Assembly (NCBI GenBank): GCA_022432975.1
Contig: CM039508.1
Location: forward strand, 26,609,999-26,673,998
Reading direction: 5' to 3'
Length of the DNA stretch: 64,000 nt
Source: Begonia masoniana
Taxonomy: Eukaryota; Streptophyta; Magnoliopsida; Cucurbitales; Begoniaceae
Part shown: one piece after another, positions 1 through 9,979 of the stretch
How the letters are laid out: each line of letters starts with the position of its first letter
Numbering within the stretch: position 1 is the stretch's first letter
Made by a program: the position numbers and the translations under genes
The notes under the pieces: generated by a model
Databases searched by the model: none
Told to the model about the DNA's origin: nothing
What the model saw: the letters and a program-made list of their open reading frames with translations, nothing else

Positions 1-102
1 CTTCCCAAGTGGTCGCCCAACTTAGTAGTACTATCGCCGAAGAACTTTTTACTTCGGAGTTCTGATGGGATACAGTGCATTAGTGCTCGTATGGTCACAC
101 CC
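1..102 (-). rRNA. 5S rRNA: 5S rRNA-like copy 1, cut by window edge (probable pseudogene)
   Basis: The last bases of the gene (its 3' end) lie outside the window. The conserved GGATCC is changed (GGATAC on the plus strand) and the 5' end reads GTCACACCC instead of GTCGCACCC. Confidence 0.75.
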
Positions 103-520
103 AACATTCTTCGTCTGCCAATTCACTTTGTTCGATGCCCAGCGAGATCGTCGCAACCCGTTCCTCCCACGCAAGACCTCTCGTGCCATTGAATTTCGCT
201 CCACAAAACTGTCCACGCCCCCCGCCTTCCTCCTCGGTGTCACGGCTCTACAATCTCTGCACTTCGATGCGTCGAACGCTTCCACCGCAATCGCCTTCCA
301 CTCCGAATCGACCACGATACGCATGCAAAAGTGCCATTCTCGGGACTCAAACGTCGCAATTTGTCCAAATTTTTAATAGTCAGAGCCGTAGGCGCCCACT
401 ACTGCTACGCGGGAAGCCGCGCGGGGCAAAAAAGACAAGGGCCACTGAAACCACAGCCTCAGCTGTCCTGCGCCGATCTTCGTCGTCCCTGATATGGAAA
501 AAAGTACTCGTTCGAAAAAA

Positions 521-638
521 GTGGTGCAACACGAAAACTTCAAAAGTGGTCACCTAACTTAGTACTACTCTCCCCGAAGCATTTTTAAGTTTGGAGTTCT
601 GATGGGATCCGGTGCATTAGTGCACGTATGGTCGCACC
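521..638 (-). rRNA. 5S rRNA: 5S rRNA-like copy 2 (probable pseudogene)
   Basis: 118 bp. One of the more diverged copies in the A-box part (plus strand AAGCATTTTTAAGTTTGG), with GTGGTGCAAC at the 3' end and TGCACGTATG near the 5' end. A T-run terminator follows on the minus strand. Confidence 0.75.
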
Positions 639-1049
639 TAACATTTTTCGTCTGCCAATTCACTTTGTCCGATGCCCAGCGACACCGCCGCAACCCGTTC
701 CTTACACGCAAGACCTCCCATGCCATTGAATTTAACTCCACAAAACCCCTCTGCCCTCCTCCTCCACGTCGCGGCTCTACAACCTCCGCACTTTCACGCG
801 TCGAACACTTCCACCGCGATCGCCTTCCAATCAAAATTGACCACGACACGCATGCAAAAGTGCCATTCTCGGGCCCCAAACATCGTAATTTGTCCAAATT
901 TTCAAAAGTCAGCGCCATAGGCACCCACTCCCGCTACGCACAAAACCATGCAAGGCAAAAAGGTCAAGGGCCGCTGAAACCATAGCCTCAGCTATCCTGC
1001 GCCGATCTTCGTCGCCCCTGATATGGCAAAAAGTACTCGGTCGAAAAAA

Positions 1050-1168
1050 GGAGTGCAACACGAGAACTTCCCAAGTGGTTAACCAACTTAGTAGTACTCT
1101 CACTGAAGTACTTTTTACTTCGGAGTTCTAATGGGATACAGTGCATTAGTGCTCGTATGGTCACACCC
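1050..1168 (-). rRNA. 5S rRNA: 5S rRNA-like copy 3 (probable pseudogene)
   Basis: 119 bp, closest in sequence to copy 1 (shares GGATAC and GTCACACCC). The spacer upstream of this gene is interrupted by solo LTR S1. Confidence 0.75.
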
Positions 1169-1321
1169 AACATTCTTCGTCCGCTAATTCACTTTGTCCG
1201 ATGCCCAGCGAGACCGCCGCAACCCGTTCCTCCCACGTAAGACCTCCCGTGCCATTGAATTTCGCTCCACAAAATCCTCCACTCCCCCCGCCCTCCTCCT
1301 TGGCGTCTCGACTCTACAACC

Positions 1322-2509
1322 TGATGTGCCTATGATCCCCAACCGTCAAGCACAAACCAAGGTACGTATTTTGACTATTTTTTTTCTACTAATTGGTTTG
1401 TGAGTTTTGTAACAAAAAGGTTTTCTTAAAGCTTGGATTGTCAAAGAGGGAATTTGTCTTCCCTTCATCAATTGTGTAACCAAGCTAATTGTATAATTTT
1501 TAGTTTATCTTTAATTTGGCAAAAATGGTCTTTTTGTAATTTGGACAAACAATTGGTCCTTATATTTAATCATGCATAATTAGGCATTTAGGGTTAAATT
1601 GTGTGGTTAGGATTAGTTGGTGACATAAATGTTTGGTAAAACCCATGAGCCATAAGAGCAACAAGCCCATGAGCAATTAAAGAGTAGATTGGACCATACA
1701 CCATCAACTTAGCCCATGAGAAGATTAAAGACCCATAAGGAGAAGCCCATCACATGAACAGCCCAATAAACAAGTTTATTTCAGCCTGCTCCTCAACTTC
1801 ACAAAGAAGCCCAGCGAGCAGTTCAGCGACAGAAGCGATCTTCAGACGATCGCATAGCAAGCGACCACGAGATTCAGAGATCGATGGCGAGCACTCTGCG
1901 AGCGCACAGATTGTTCACTTGGACTAGCTGACCAACCGAAGCCCTTCTCTGTTCCAAGCAAGTAGCCTTGTCAGCATTGAGCTCCACTTCGTGAACGCCC
2001 AGCAGAAGCCTTCCAACGGCTAGTTTCTCCTCTGGGCATTTCCAAACCTAGCCACCATAGGTATTTAAGAATCGCTTTTAGTGTTTGTACGCATTCCCCT
2101 TTGATTAATATAAACCAATTTTGTTCTCTCTGAAAATCCAGAAGGATTTCTGGTTGCCGTCAAGGTAAGCCACGGTTCTGCCGTGAGGACTGTGCCTCCA
2201 TTGATCATCAGTCTTTTGGCGGCTGTGATCTCTTAATGTTTCCCTCTCTCTCTGTTTTCAGAGTTTAAAAGGTTGAGGTTGAAAGCCAGTCCCCAGCAGC
2301 TGTTGCCTTTCCACAGGAAGGCATGCACCGAGAAGCATAACATGAGATAGCTTCTCAGTCAGCCAAGGGTTCCCCAGATTCCATTTCTCCTCCATTACAT
2401 TCTGTCAATTTTCTTCCCGCATTATGTTTTGTGGCATTTCAACTACATCCTCCGCTGCATTTTTCATCCCTTTTATTTTGTTCTATTTTACTCCCCCATT
2501 TTTCTGTCA
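1322..2509 (+). mobile_element. Solo LTR S1 (E-lineage Ty3/gypsy) in 5S spacer
   Basis: The 1188-bp insert begins TGATGTGCC and ends CTGTCA. It is flanked by the perfect 5-bp duplication CAACC (1317-1321 and 2510-2514) and splits a 5S spacer that is otherwise continuous (CTACAACCT / ACAACCTCCGCAC). No PBS, PPT or coding region is present, so it is a solo LTR left by LTR-LTR recombination. A TATTTAAG box at 2062-2069 is a likely promoter. Its first 130 bp resemble S2 from about 23745, and GGGAATTTGTCTTCC near 1449 recurs in the other E-lineage LTRs. Confidence 0.85.
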
Positions 2510-2780
2510 CAACCTCCGCACTCCCACGCGTCGAACGCTTCCACCGCGATTGCCTTCCACTCAGAATCAACCACGACACGCATGCAAAAGTGCCATTCTC
2601 AGGCCCCGAACGTCGTAATTTGCCCAAATTTTCAATAGTCAGCGCCGTCGGCGCCAACATCCCTCTACGCGCGAAGACGCTTAGGGCAAAAAGGACAAGG
2701 GCCGCTGAAACCACAGCCTCAACTGTCCTGCGCCGATCTTTGTCGCCCCTGATATGGAAAAAAGTACTCGGTCAAAAAAA

Positions 2781-2899
2781 GGGGTGCAACACGAGGACTT
2801 CCCAAGTGGTCACCTAACTTAGTACTACTATCGCCGAAGCACTTTTAACTTCGGAGTTCTGATGGGAACCGGTGCATTAGTGCTCGTATGGTCGCACCC
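2781..2899 (-). rRNA. 5S rRNA: 5S rRNA-like copy 4 (probable pseudogene)
   Basis: 119 bp, GGATCC changed to GGAACC on the plus strand. Duplicate partner of copy 10. Confidence 0.78.
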
Positions 2900-3317
2900 A
2901 ACAGTCTTCGTCCGCTAATTCAGTTTGTCCGATGCCCAGCGAGACTGCCGTAACCTGTTCCCTTGACCCAAGACCTCCCGTGCCATTGGATTTCGCTCCA
3001 TAAAACCCTCCATGCCCCCCGCCCTCCTCCACGGCGTCACGACTCTACAACCTCCACACTTCCACGCGTCGAACGCTTCCACCGCGATCGCCTTCCACTC
3101 CGAATCGACCATGACACACATGCAAAAGTGCCATTCTCGGGCCCCGAACGTCGTAATTTGTCCAAATTTTCAATAGTCAGCGCCGTAGGCGCCCACTCGC
3201 GCTACGCACGAAGCCGCACAGGGCAAAAAGGACAAGGGCCACTGAAACCACAGCCTTAGCTGTCCTGCGCCTAACTTCGTTGTCCCAGATATGGAAAAAA
3301 GTACTTGGTCTAAAAAA

Positions 3318-3436
3318 GGGGTGCAACACAAGGACTTCCCAAGTGGTAACCCAACTTAGTACTACTCTCGCCGAAACACTTTTAACTTCAGAGTTCTGAT
3401 GGGAACCGGTGCATTAGTGCTCGTATGGTCGCACCC
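3318..3436 (-). rRNA. 5S rRNA: 5S rRNA-like copy 5 (probable pseudogene)
   Basis: 119 bp, carries GGAACC and AAACACTTTT. Duplicate partner of copy 11. Confidence 0.78.
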
Positions 3437-3851
3437 AACATTCTTCGTCCGCCAATTCACTTTGTCTGATGCCCAGCGAGAATGCCGCAACCCATTCCTC
3501 CCATGCAAGACCTCCCGTGCCATTGCAATTCGCTCCACAAAACCCTCCACGCGGGCCCTCCTCCTCAGCATCACGGCTCTACAACCTCTGCACTCCCACG
3601 CGTCAAACGCTTCCACGGCGATCGCCTTCCACTCCAAATCAACCACGACACTCATGCAAAAGTACCATTCTTGGGCCCTGAACGTCGCAATTTGCCCAAA
3701 TTTTTAATAGTCAATGCCGTAGGTGCCCACTCCCGCTACGCGCGAAGTTGCGCGAGGCAAAAAGGACAAGGGCCACTGAAACCACAGCCTCAGCAGTCAT
3801 GCGCCGATCTTCGTCGCCCCTGATATGTAAAAAAGTACTCGGTCGAAAAAA

Positions 3852-3970
3852 CGGGTGCAGCACGAGGACTTCCCACGTGGTAACCCAACTTAGTACTGCT
3901 CTTGCCCAAGCACTTTTAACTTCAGAGTTCTGATGGGATCCAGTGCATTAGTGCTCGTATGGTCGCACTC
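3852..3970 (-). rRNA. 5S rRNA: 5S rRNA-like copy 6 (probable pseudogene)
   Basis: 119 bp. Unlike most copies it keeps the canonical GCTTGGGC of box A (plus strand GCCCAAGC), but still has AAAAGTGC and the changed box C. The 3' end reads CGGGTGCAGCACG. Duplicate partner of copy 12. Confidence 0.78.
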
Positions 3971-4396
3971 AACACTCTTTGTTCGCCAATTAACTTTGTT
4001 CGATGCCCAGCGAGACCGCTGCAACCCGTTCCTCCCACGCAAGACATCCCATGCCATTGAATTTCACTGCACAAAACCCTCCACGCCGCCCTCCCCCTCG
4101 CCCTCCTCCTCGTCGTCACGGCTCTACAACCTCTGTACTCCCACGTGTAGAACGCTTCTACCGCGATTGCCTTCCAATCCGAATCGACCACGACACGCAT
4201 GCAAAAATGCGATTCTCGGGCCCCAAATGATGCAATTTCCCTAAATTTTCAATAGTCAGCACCGTAGGTGCCCACTCCCGCTACGTATGAAGCTGCGCGG
4301 GGCAAAAAGGACAAGCGCCGCTGAAACCACAGGCTCAGTTGTCCTACGCCGATCTTCGTCACCCCTGATATGGAAAAAAGTACTCGATCGAAAAAA

Positions 4397-4515
4397 GGGG
4401 AGAAAGACGAGGACTTCTCAAGTGGTCACCCAACTTAGTACTACTCTCGCCGAAGCACTTTTAACTTCGGAGTTGTGATGGGATCCGGTGCATTAGTGCT
4501 TGTATGGTCGCACCC
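4397..4515 (-). rRNA. 5S rRNA: 5S rRNA-like copy 7 (probable pseudogene)
   Basis: 119 bp. The 3' end is damaged (GGGGAGAAAGACGAGG instead of GGGGTGCAACACGAGG), which would disturb the closing stem. The spacer just upstream contains a local duplication of about 18 bp (TTCGTCCGCCAATTCAC, 4520-4560). Duplicate partner of copy 13. Confidence 0.78.
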
Positions 4516-4951
4516 AACATTCTTCGTCCGCCAATTCACTTCGTCCGCCAATTCACTTCGTCAGATGCCCAGCGTGACCGCCGGAACCCGTTCTAACCCA
4601 CGCAAGACCTCCCGTGCCAATGATTTTCGATCCACAAAACCCTCCACGCCCCACGCCCTCCTCCTCGGCGTCACGGCTCTACAACCTCCGCACTTCCACG
4701 CGTCGAACGCTTCCACCGTGATAGCCTTCCACTTAGAATCGACCACGACACGCATGCAAAAGTGCCCTTCTTGGGTCTCGAACGTCGTAATTTGCCCAAA
4801 TTTTCAATAGTCAACGCCGTAGGCGCCCACTACCCGCTACGCACGATACCGCGCGGGGCAAAAGGACAAGGGCCGTTGAAACCACAGCCGCAGCTGTCCT
4901 GCGCCGATCTTCGTTGCCCCTGATTTGGAAAAAAATACTCAGTCGAAAAAA

Positions 4952-5070
4952 GGGGTGCAACACGAGGACTTCACAAGTGGTCATCCAACTTATTACTGCT
5001 ATCACTGAAGCACTTTTAACTTCGAAGTTCTGATGGGATCCGGTGCATTAGTGCTCGTATGGTCGCACCC
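4952..5070 (-). rRNA. 5S rRNA: 5S rRNA-like copy 8 (probable pseudogene)
   Basis: 119 bp with changes around box C (TTATTACTGCTATCACTG on the plus strand). Duplicate partner of copy 14. Confidence 0.78.
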
Positions 5071-5489
5071 AACATTCTTTGTTCACCAATTCATTTTGAC
5101 TGATGCCCAGCGAGACTGCCGTAACCCGTTCCTCCCACGCAAGACCTCCCGTGCTATTGAATTTTGCTCCACAAAACCCTCTACGCCCCCCCGCCTTCCT
5201 CCTCAGTGTCTTGGCTCTACAACCTCCGCACTCCCACGCGTCGAATGATTTCACCGCGATCGCCTTCCACTCCGAATCGACCACGACACGCATGCAAAAG
5301 TGCCATTCTCGCGCCTTGAACGACACAATTTACCTAAATTTTCAAAAGTCAACGCCGTAGGTGCCCACTCCCGCTACGCGTGAAGCCGCGGGGGGCAAAA
5401 AATCTAAGGGCCACTGAAACCACAACCTCAGCTGTCCTGCGCCGATCTTCGTCGCCCCTGATATGGAAAAAAGTACTTGGTCGAAAAAA

Positions 5490-5608
5490 GGGTTGCAACA
5501 CGAGGACTTCCCAAGTGGTCAACCAACTTAGTACTACTATCGCCGAAGCCCTTTTAACTTCGGAGTTTTGATGGGATCCGGTGTATTAGTGCTCGTATGG
5601 TCGCACCC
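5490..5608 (-). rRNA. 5S rRNA: 5S rRNA-like copy 9 (probable pseudogene)
   Basis: 119 bp, GGGTTGCAAC at the 3' end and GTGTATTAG near the 5' end. Duplicate partner of copy 15. Confidence 0.78.
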
Positions 5609-6023
5609 AACATTATTCCTCCGGCAATTGACTTTGTCCGATGCCCAGCGAGACCTCCGCAACCCGTTCCTCCCACGCCAGACCTCTCGTGCCAATGAAT
5701 TTCGCTCCACAAAACCCCCCACGCCCCCCGCCCTCCTCCTCGTTTTGACGGCTCTACAACCTCCGCACTTCCATGCGTCGAACACTTCCACCGCGATCGC
5801 CTTCCACTCTGAATCGGCCACGACACGCATGCAAATGTGCCATTCTTGGGCCCCGAACGGCGCAATTTGACCAAATTTTCAATAGTCAGCGCCGTAGGCG
5901 CCCACTCCTGCTACGCACGAAGTTGTGCGGGCAAAAAGGACAAGGGCGCTGAAACCACAGCCTCAACTGTCCTGCGCCGATCTTTGTCGCCCCTGATATG
6001 GAAAAAAGTACTCGGTCAAAAAA

Positions 6024-6142
6024 GGGGTGCAACACGAGGACTTCCCAAGTGGTCACCTAACTTAGTACTACTATCGCCGAAGCACTTTTAACTTCGGAGT
6101 TCTGATGGGAACCGGTGCATTAGTGCTCGTATGGTCGCACCC
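6024..6142 (-). rRNA. 5S rRNA: 5S rRNA-like copy 10 (probable pseudogene)
   Basis: 119 bp, first gene of the right duplication block and the same as copy 4 in its GGAACC change. Confidence 0.78.
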
Positions 6143-6556
6143 AACAGTCTTCGTCCGCTAATTCAGTTTGTCCGATGCCCAGCGAGACTGCCGTAACCTG
6201 TTCCCTTGACCCAAGACCTCCCGTGCCATTGGATTTCGCTCCATAAAACCCTCCATGCCCCCGCCCTCCTCCACGGCGTCACGACTCTACAACCTCCACA
6301 CTTCCACGCGTCGAACGCTTCCACCGCGATCGCCTTCCACTCCGAATCGACCATGACACACATGCAAAAGTGCCATTCTCGGGCCCCGAACGTCGTAATT
6401 TGTCCAAATTTTCAATAGTCAGCGCCGTAGGCGCCCACTCGCGCTACGCACGAAGCCGCACAGGGCAAAAGGACAAGGGCCACTGAAACCACAGCCTAGC
6501 TGTCCTGCGCCTAACTTCGTTGTCCCAGATATGGAAAAAAGTACTTGGTCTAAAAA

Positions 6557-6676
6557 GGGTTGCAACACAAGGACTTCCCAAGTGGTCAACCCAACTTAGT
6601 ACTACTCTCGCCGAAACACTTTTAACTTCAGAGTTCTGATGGGAACCGGTGCATTAGTGCTCGTATGGTCGCACCC
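6557..6676 (-). rRNA. 5S rRNA: 5S rRNA-like copy 11 (probable pseudogene)
   Basis: 120 bp through an extra base (GGTCAACCC for GGTAACCC in partner copy 5). The A-run before it is only 5 long, so the terminator T-run is shortened. Confidence 0.76.
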
Positions 6677-7092
6677 AACATTCTTCGTCCGCCAATGCAC
6701 TTTGTCTGATGCCCCAGCGGACCTGCCGCAACCCATTCCTCCCATGCCAGACCTCCCGTGCCATGCAATTCGCTCCACAAACCCCCCACGCCGGGCCCTC
6801 CTCCTCGTATGCACGGCTCTACAACCTCTGCACTCCCACGCGTCAAACGCTTCCACGGCGATCGCCTTCCACTCCTAAATCGACCACGACACTCATGCAA
6901 ATGTACCATTCTTGGGCCCTGAACGTCGCAATTTGCCCAAATTTTTAATAGTCAATGCCGTAGGTGCCCACTCCCGCTACGCGCGAAGTTGCGCGAGGCA
7001 AAAAGGACAAGGGCCACTGAAACCACAGCCTCAGCAGTCATGCGCCGATCTTCGTCGCCCCTGATATGTAAAAAAGTACTCGGTCGAAAAAA

Positions 7093-7211
7093 CGGGTGCA
7101 GCACGAGGACTTCCCACGTGGTAACCCAACTTAGTACTGCTCTTGCCCAAGCACTTTTAACTTCAGAGTTCTGATGGGATCCAGTGCATTAGTGCTCGTA
7201 TGGTCGCACTC
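7093..7211 (-). rRNA. 5S rRNA: 5S rRNA-like copy 12 (probable pseudogene)
   Basis: 119 bp, keeps canonical GCTTGGGC like its duplicate partner copy 6. Confidence 0.78.
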
Positions 7212-7636
7212 AACACTCTTTGTTCGCCAATAACTTTGTTCGATGCCCAGCGAGACCGCTGCAACCCGTTCCTCCCACGCAAGACATCCCATGCCATTGA
7301 ATTTCACTGCACAAAACCCTCCACGCCGCCCTCCCCCTCGCCCTCCTCCTCGTCGTCACGGCTCTACAACCTCTGTACTCCCACGTGTAGAACGCTTCTA
7401 CCGCGATTGCCTTCCAATCCGAATCGACCACGACACGCATGCAAAAATGCGATTCTCGGGCCCCAAATGATGCAATTTCCCTAAATTTTCAATAGTCAGC
7501 ACCGTAGGTGCCCACTCCCGCTACGTATGAAGCTGCGCGGGGCAAAAAGGACAAGCGCCGCTGAAACCACAGGCTCAGTTGTCCTACGCCGATCTTCGTC
7601 ACCCCTGATATGGAAAAAAGTACTCGATCGAAAAAA

Positions 7637-7755
7637 GGGGAGAAAGACGAGGACTTCTCAAGTGGTCACCCAACTTAGTACTACTCTCGCCGAAGCACTT
7701 TTAACTTCGGAGTTGTGATGGGATCCGGTGCATTAGTGCTTGTATGGTCGCACCC
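7637..7755 (-). rRNA. 5S rRNA: 5S rRNA-like copy 13 (probable pseudogene)
   Basis: 119 bp, repeats the damaged 3' end and the local upstream duplication of copy 7. Confidence 0.78.
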
Positions 7756-8189
7756 AACATTCTTCGTCCGCCAATTCACTTCGTCCGCCAATTCACTTCG
7801 TCAGATGCCCAGCGTGACCGCCGGAACCCGTTCTACCCACGCAAGACCTCCCGTGCCAATGATTTTCGATCCACAAAACCCTCCACGCCCCACGCCCTCC
7901 TCCTCGGCGTCACGGCTCTACAACCTCCGCACTTCCACGCGTCGAACGCTTCCACCGTGATAGCCTTCCACTTAGAATCGACCACGACACGCATGCAAAA
8001 GTGCCCTTCTTGGGTCTCGAACGTCGTAATTTGCCCAAATTTTCAATAGTCAACGCCGTAGGCGCCCACTACCGCTACGCACGATACCGCGCGGGGCAAA
8101 AGGACAAGGGCCGTTGAAACCACAGCCGCAGCTGTCCTGCGCCGATCTTCGTTGCCCCTGATTTGGAAAAAAATACTCAGTCGAAAAAA

Positions 8190-8308
8190 GGGGTGCAACA
8201 CGAGGACTTCACAAGTGGTCATCCAACTTATTACTGCTATCACTGAAGCACTTTTAACTTCGAAGTTCTGATGGGATCCGGTGCATTAGTGCTCGTATGG
8301 TCGCACCC
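8190..8308 (-). rRNA. 5S rRNA: 5S rRNA-like copy 14 (probable pseudogene)
   Basis: 119 bp, duplicate partner of copy 8 with no difference I can see inside the gene. Confidence 0.78.
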
Positions 8309-8726
8309 AACATTCTTTGTTCACCAATTCATTTTGACTGATGCCCAGCGAGACTGCCGTAACCCGTTCCTCCCACGCAAGACCTCCCGTGCTATTGAAT
8401 TTTGCTCCACAAAACCCTCTACGCCCCCCCGCCTTCCTCCTCAGTGTCTTGGCTCTACAACCTCCGCACTCCCACGCGTCGAATGATTTCACCGCGATCG
8501 CCTTCCACTCCGAATCGACCACGACACGCATGCAAAAGTGCCATTCTCGCGCCTTGAACGACACAATTTACCTAAATTTTCAAAATTCAACGCCGTAGGT
8601 GCCCACTCCCGCTACGCGTGAAGCCGCGGGGGGCAAAAAATCTAAGGGCCACTGAAACCACAACCTCAGCTGTCCTGCGCCGATCTTCGTCGCCCCTGAT
8701 ATGGAAAAAAGTACTTGGTCGAAAAA

Positions 8727-8845
8727 GGGTTGCAACACGAGGACTTCCCAAGTGGTCAACCAACTTAGTACTACTATCGCCGAAGCCCTTTTAACTTCGG
8801 AGTTTTGATGGGATCCGGTGTATTAGTGCTCGTATGGTCGCACCC
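8727..8845 (-). rRNA. 5S rRNA: 5S rRNA-like copy 15 (probable pseudogene)
   Basis: 119 bp, duplicate partner of copy 9 and last gene of the right block. The A-run before it is one base shorter than in copy 9. Confidence 0.78.
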
Positions 8846-9263
8846 AACATTATTCCTCCGGCAATTGACTTTGTCCGATGCCCAGCGAGACCTCCGCAAC
8901 CCGTTCCTCCCACGCCAGACCTCTCGTGCCAATGAATTTCGCTCCACAAAACCCCCCACGCCCCCCGCCCTCCTCCTCGTTTTGACGGCTCTACAACCTC
9001 CGCACTTCCATGCGTCGAACACTTCCACCGCGATCGCCTTCCACTCTGAATCGGCCACGACACGCATGCAAATGTGCCATTCTTGGGCCCCGAACGGCGC
9101 AATTTGACCAAATTTTCAATAGTCAGCGCCGTAGGCGCCCACTCCTGCTACGCACGAAGTTGTGCGGGCAAAAAGGACAAGGGTCGCTGAAACCACAGCC
9201 TCAGCTGTCCTGCGCCGATCTTCATCGCCCCTGATATGGAAAAATAAAACTCGGTCGAAAAAA

Positions 9264-9382
9264 GGGGTGCAACACAAGAACTTCCCAAGTTGTCACCCAA
9301 CTTAGAATTGATCTCGCCGAAGCACTTTTAATTTCAGAGTTTTGATGGGATTCGGTGCATTAGTGCTCGTATGGTTGCGCCC
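9264..9382 (-). rRNA. 5S rRNA: 5S rRNA-like copy 16 (probable pseudogene)
   Basis: 119 bp, outside the duplication. Box C is further altered (plus strand CTTAGAATTGATCTCGCC) and the 5' end reads GGTTGCGCCC. Confidence 0.76.
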
Positions 9383-9800
9383 AATATTCTTCGTCCGCCA
9401 ATTAACTTTGTCCAATGCCCAGCGAGACCGCTGCAACCCGTTCCTCCCACGCAAGACCTCCCGTGCCATTGAATTTTGCTCCATAAAACCCTCTACGCCC
9501 CCCGCCCTCGTCCTCGGCGTCACGACTGTACAACCACCACACTCCCACGCGTCGAACGCTTCCTCCACGATCGCCTTTCGCTCCAAATCTACCACGACAC
9601 GCATGCAAAAGTGCCATTCTCGGGCCTCGAACGTCACAATTTGCCCAAATTTTCAATAGTTAGCGCCGTAGGCACCCAATCCCGCTACGCAAGAAGCCGC
9701 GCGAGGCAAAAAGGATAATGGCGGCTGAAACCACAACCTCAGCTGTCCTGCGGCGATCTTCGTCACCCCTGATATGGAAAAAAGTAATCGGTCGAAAAAA

Positions 9801-9919
9801 AGGGTGCAACACGAGGACTTCCCAAGTGGTCACCCAACTTAGTACTACTCTCGCCGAAGCACTTTTAACTTCGGAGTTCTGAAGGGATCCGGTGCATTAG
9901 TGCTCGTATGGTCGCACCC
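9801..9919 (-). rRNA. 5S rRNA: 5S rRNA-like copy 17 (probable pseudogene)
   Basis: 119 bp and close to the array consensus; GATGGGATCC is changed to GAAGGGATCC. Sixty bases of upstream spacer follow before the break into E1. Confidence 0.8.
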
Positions 9920-9979
9920 AACATTCTTCGTCCTCCAATTCACTTTGTCCGATGCCCAGCAAGATCGCCGTAACCCGTT

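Larger units (their letters stand above)
2700..5940. repeat. Six-unit direct duplication, left copy
   Basis: This block, with 5S copies 4-9, is nearly identical to 5941-9180 at an offset of 3237-3243 bp. Sequence right of about 5940 matches that right of 2700, and sequence left of 5940 matches that left of 9180. That is the pattern left by an unequal exchange over six units. Breakpoints are accurate to tens of bases only. Confidence 0.85.
5941..9180. repeat. Six-unit direct duplication, right copy
   Basis: Holds 5S copies 10-15, matching copies 4-9 one to one. Most differences from the left block are single-base indels in homopolymers plus a small cluster of changes at 6700-6900, so the duplication is recent compared with the divergence between neighbouring units. 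Confidence 0.85.
1..9979 (-). repeat. 5S rDNA-like tandem array 1 (17 copies, about 535-bp units)
   Basis: Every 530-555 bp the plus strand carries the reverse complement of a plant 5S rRNA gene (GGGTGCAACACGAGGACTTC ... GGATCCGGTGCATTAGTGCT). The genes are about 119 bp with about 415-bp spacers. A run of 5-7 A precedes each gene on the plus strand, which is a T-run just past the gene's 3' end, as expected of an RNA polymerase III terminator. All copies share substitutions against the usual plant 5S sequence: TTAAAAGTGC for TTAAGCGTGC in box A, AAGTTGGGTGACC for AGGATGGGTGACC in box C, and ACTTGGG for TCCTGGG. I see no TATA-like motif near -28 and no C at -1. The array looks like a 5S-derived satellite or pseudogene array rather than working rDNA. 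It ends in mid-spacer at about 9979 where E1 begins. Confidence 0.88.

Noticed and set aside
49..9718. Dozens of 60-140 codon ORFs on both strands across the 5S array (for example 65-376, 3399-3707, 9302-9637)
   Set aside because: They are shadows of the tandem 5S-like repeat: the same peptides recur with every unit, in both strands and several frames, and cover rRNA gene plus spacer.
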